A stretch of 64,000 nt of DNA from Zygnema cylindricum (taxonomy: Eukaryota; Streptophyta; Zygnematophyceae; Zygnematales; Zygnemataceae). Below are positions 63,863 through 64,000 of the stretch, piece by piece. The stretch's first letter is position 1; each line of letters starts with the position of its first letter. Under the pieces are notes generated by a model. It ran no database searches. It worked only from the letters and a program-made list of their open reading frames with translations, and had not been told where the DNA came from. Made by a program: the position numbers and the translations under genes. The stretch is from NCBI GenBank assembly GCA_037447655.1, contig JBBHKE010001475.1, forward strand, positions 62,809 through 126,808, given 5' to 3'.

Positions 63863-64000
63863 CTTGTACGTATGCATACACTAAAAACAAAAAAAATTGC
63901 CCATCAGTAATTCAGAATTTCATGAATAACATAATTTCACAATTTCTTGACACGTGTTAATTGTTCGTTGTTCAGCTTGTGAAAGACAGCTGGCGAGTTG
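39420..64000 (+). CDS. Plastid C2-domain class-3 lipase (HIL1-like), C2 exons duplicated, 3' end outside window
   Basis: A C2-plus-Lipase_3 protein like the plant heat-inducible plastid galactolipid lipase; that match is from memory. Exon 1 (39420-39761) has a basic Ser-rich transit-like N-terminus, then FDLNVAVVMAGFAFDAYKTPD. Duplicated C2 exons: A 41712-41770, 42315-42396, 43718-43785, 44131-44200, 44585-44666, 44959-45054; B 54123-54181, 54697-54778, 56094-56161, 56504-56573, 56778-56859, 57156-57251. A short exon must lie between the last two of each set (44891 and 57088) but its 3' end is unclear. Common exons: 57745-58455 (acidic linker, then EAWTLLASSLGQ), 59874-59936 (VVAFRGTE), 60824-60870, 61813-61828, 62121-62203 (VHRGFAASLNSI), 63075-63182 (nucleophile Ser in FTGHSLGAALA), 63520-63601 (YNFGSPRVGNQ), 63976-64000. 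Catalytic Asp and His lie beyond the window. C2 loops keep D-x5-D and D..D with one Asp replaced by Asn. Confidence 0.88.
39783..39936. repeat. CT-rich tract upstream of cassette A
   Basis: Polypyrimidine repeat in intron 1. Equivalent tracts lie at the cassette A/B junction (45398-45582) and after cassette B (57362-57575). Confidence 0.9.
40200..41210. repeat. Degenerate GGACATT-type ~20-bp repeats around the minisatellite
   Basis: Loose tandem words such as GGACATTGTACATGT and CGGACATTGAACATG before and after the short minisatellite. The same words flank the expanded array in unit B (45890-46050, 53340-53560). Confidence 0.7.
40611..40772. repeat. Short (three-unit) minisatellite in unit A
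   Basis: Three ~54-bp units of the GTATCAATGTATGCGAATGA type, ending TGTATAGGATTGAAT. It sits at the exact homologous position of the 7.1-kb array in unit B. Confidence 0.9.
42825..43040. mobile_element. TACACC-family MITE in a lipase intron, unit A
   Basis: CACCATGTATTGCTATTAGC at the left, and inverted at the right (AATAGCGATACACGG). Inner inverted repeat TCTCTGTGCACAC / GTGCACGGAGA. Shared with unit B, so the insertion predates the duplication. Confidence 0.7.
45164..45397. mobile_element. Unit-A-specific insertion with tRNA-like SINE head
   Basis: 234 bp present in unit A but absent at the same point in unit B, between CCATTGCTCT and the CCCTCTCC tract. It includes a minus-strand tRNA-like sequence (45220-45291) and a 3' segment CGGATTTCACGGAAATCAAC also seen at 58946. 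Clear target duplications are not visible. A deletion in unit B is the alternative. Confidence 0.5.
45220..45291 (-). tRNA. tRNA-like sequence (tRNA pseudogene or SINE head)
   Basis: A 7-bp acceptor stem (GAGCTGG with CCGGCTC), A box TGGCATAGTGGTTAG, T arm CCAGG-TTCGAGC-CCTGG with B box GGTTCGAGCCC, and TTTT four bases downstream as a Pol III stop. The anticodon loop AGCTCAA lacks U33 and its stem has only 4 bp, so decoding function is doubtful. The apparent anticodon would be CTC (Glu). Confidence 0.6.
46052..53155. repeat. 7.1-kb minisatellite, ~56-bp unit, about 127 units
   Basis: Tandem array of units of the type GTATCAATGTATGCGAATGA + ATGTATACGTATGAATGTAT + AGGATTGAATGTATAA, with variants (TATAAACTTATGCGAACG, GATCGATTGTATAAG). 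It lies in the intron before the first C2 exon of unit B. Near 47900-49800 many units are ragged, with small deletions and irregular words that look like sequencing or assembly error. The open frames across it are repeat artefacts. Confidence 0.95.
51834..52518. repeat. 224-bp higher-order repeat within the minisatellite
   Basis: Three consecutive, nearly identical blocks of four 56-bp units start at 51834, 52058 and 52282, exactly 224 bp apart. Confidence 0.85.
55181..55397. mobile_element. TACACC-family MITE in a lipase intron, unit B
   Basis: Orthologous to 42825-43040 within the duplication, with TA|CACCGTGTATTGG at the left and CATGGTC|TA at the right. Confidence 0.75.
57255..57590. repeat. 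Polypyrimidine tract after unit B
   Basis: CCCTCTCC-type sequence, homologous to 45060-45130 plus 45398-45582. It probably provided the homology for unequal exchange. Confidence 0.9.
58515..59130. other. Lipase intron with CT tract and an unexplained GTACGGA-rich segment
   Basis: The CT tract 58515-58715 is followed by 58722-58970. That segment has repeated CGATATTGTGTACGG-like words and ends with CGGATTTCACGGAAATCAAC, shared with the unit-A insertion. Then comes a second CT tract (58975-59085). The open frame through it does not match the lipase. Confidence 0.5.
59785..60035. repeat. CT tract before and GA tract after lipase exon 59874-59936
   Basis: CCCT repeats (59790-59870) run into the CCCAG acceptor, and GGGGAGAG purine sequence (59945-60020) starts just after the donor. 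The two tracts are broadly complementary. Confidence 0.8.
60478..60700. repeat. (GAGGGA)n homopurine tract in a lipase intron
   Basis: About 220 bp of purine-rich GAGAGC/GAGGGA sequence about 120 bp upstream of exon 60824-60870. Confidence 0.85.
61813..61828 (+). other. 16-nt microexon of the lipase
   Basis: ACAG|GGACTACGGTGCCTTG|GTGAG. It restores phase between exons 60824-60870 (ending phase 2) and 62121-62203 (starting phase 0), adding a completed Trp and then DYGAL. Confidence 0.75.
62860..63080. repeat. ~79-bp tandem repeat, three copies, overlapping a splice acceptor
   Basis: Units carry TATGGGC(A/G)C(C/T)A near 62903, 62981 and 63061. The last one ends in the CTACAG acceptor of exon 63075-63182. 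Confidence 0.7.
63740..63865. repeat. (ATACAT/TATA)n microsatellite in the last visible lipase intron
   Basis: AT-rich tetranucleotide and dinucleotide repeats with no other content. Confidence 0.85.

Overview
This is eukaryotic nuclear DNA: intron-rich genes, a spliceosomal U6 gene, Copia and PIF/Harbinger elements, MITEs, and long simple-sequence tracts. The gene content points to the green plant lineage: a plastid-type GET3, a transit-peptide-bearing C2/class-3 lipase, and a U6 promoter with a plant-type upstream element about 63 bp before the RNA. A TGA-containing selenoprotein W gene with a SECIS-like hairpin argues against a land plant, since embryophytes are known to lack selenocysteine machinery. 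My inference is a green alga, possibly a streptophyte (charophyte) alga. The species is not established.

Layout. 1-7 kb, minus strand: the last two exons of an FAD-dependent amine-oxidase/desaturase-like gene (908-1539), six exons of the N-terminal and middle part of a plastid GET3 ATPase (2248-4257), and the first two exons of proteasome subunit alpha-6 (5390-6820). None is complete. An N gap (4295-4304) may hide the rest of the proteasome gene, but nothing explains the missing GET3 C-terminus. 7.4-8.1 kb: a TA-flanked MITE lies just upstream of a U6 snRNA gene. 9.7-13.9 kb, plus strand: a complete five-exon selenoprotein W gene whose Sec codon sits in an 11-nt microexon, with a candidate SECIS in a separate 3'UTR exon. 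17.2-22.8 kb: a full-length but decayed Copia LTR retrotransposon whose primer binding site matches the anticodon arm of initiator tRNA-Met. 23-39 kb: a repeat landscape holding several MITE families (one nested insertion), a decayed Harbinger transposase, and a 2.4-kb foldback palindrome.

39.4-64 kb, plus strand: a plastid-targeted lipase with a C2 domain, continuing past the window end. All of its C2 exons lie in a segment that was tandemly duplicated between polypyrimidine tracts (39937-45582 and 45583-about 57560). The cassette is phase 0 at both ends, so one or two C2 modules could be read in frame. An intronic ~56-bp minisatellite has about three units in the first copy and about 127 units (7.1 kb) in the second.

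The genes show no operon-like or pathway relationship. The main interest lies in the selenoprotein, the duplicated C2 cassette with its minisatellite, and the layered mobile elements.
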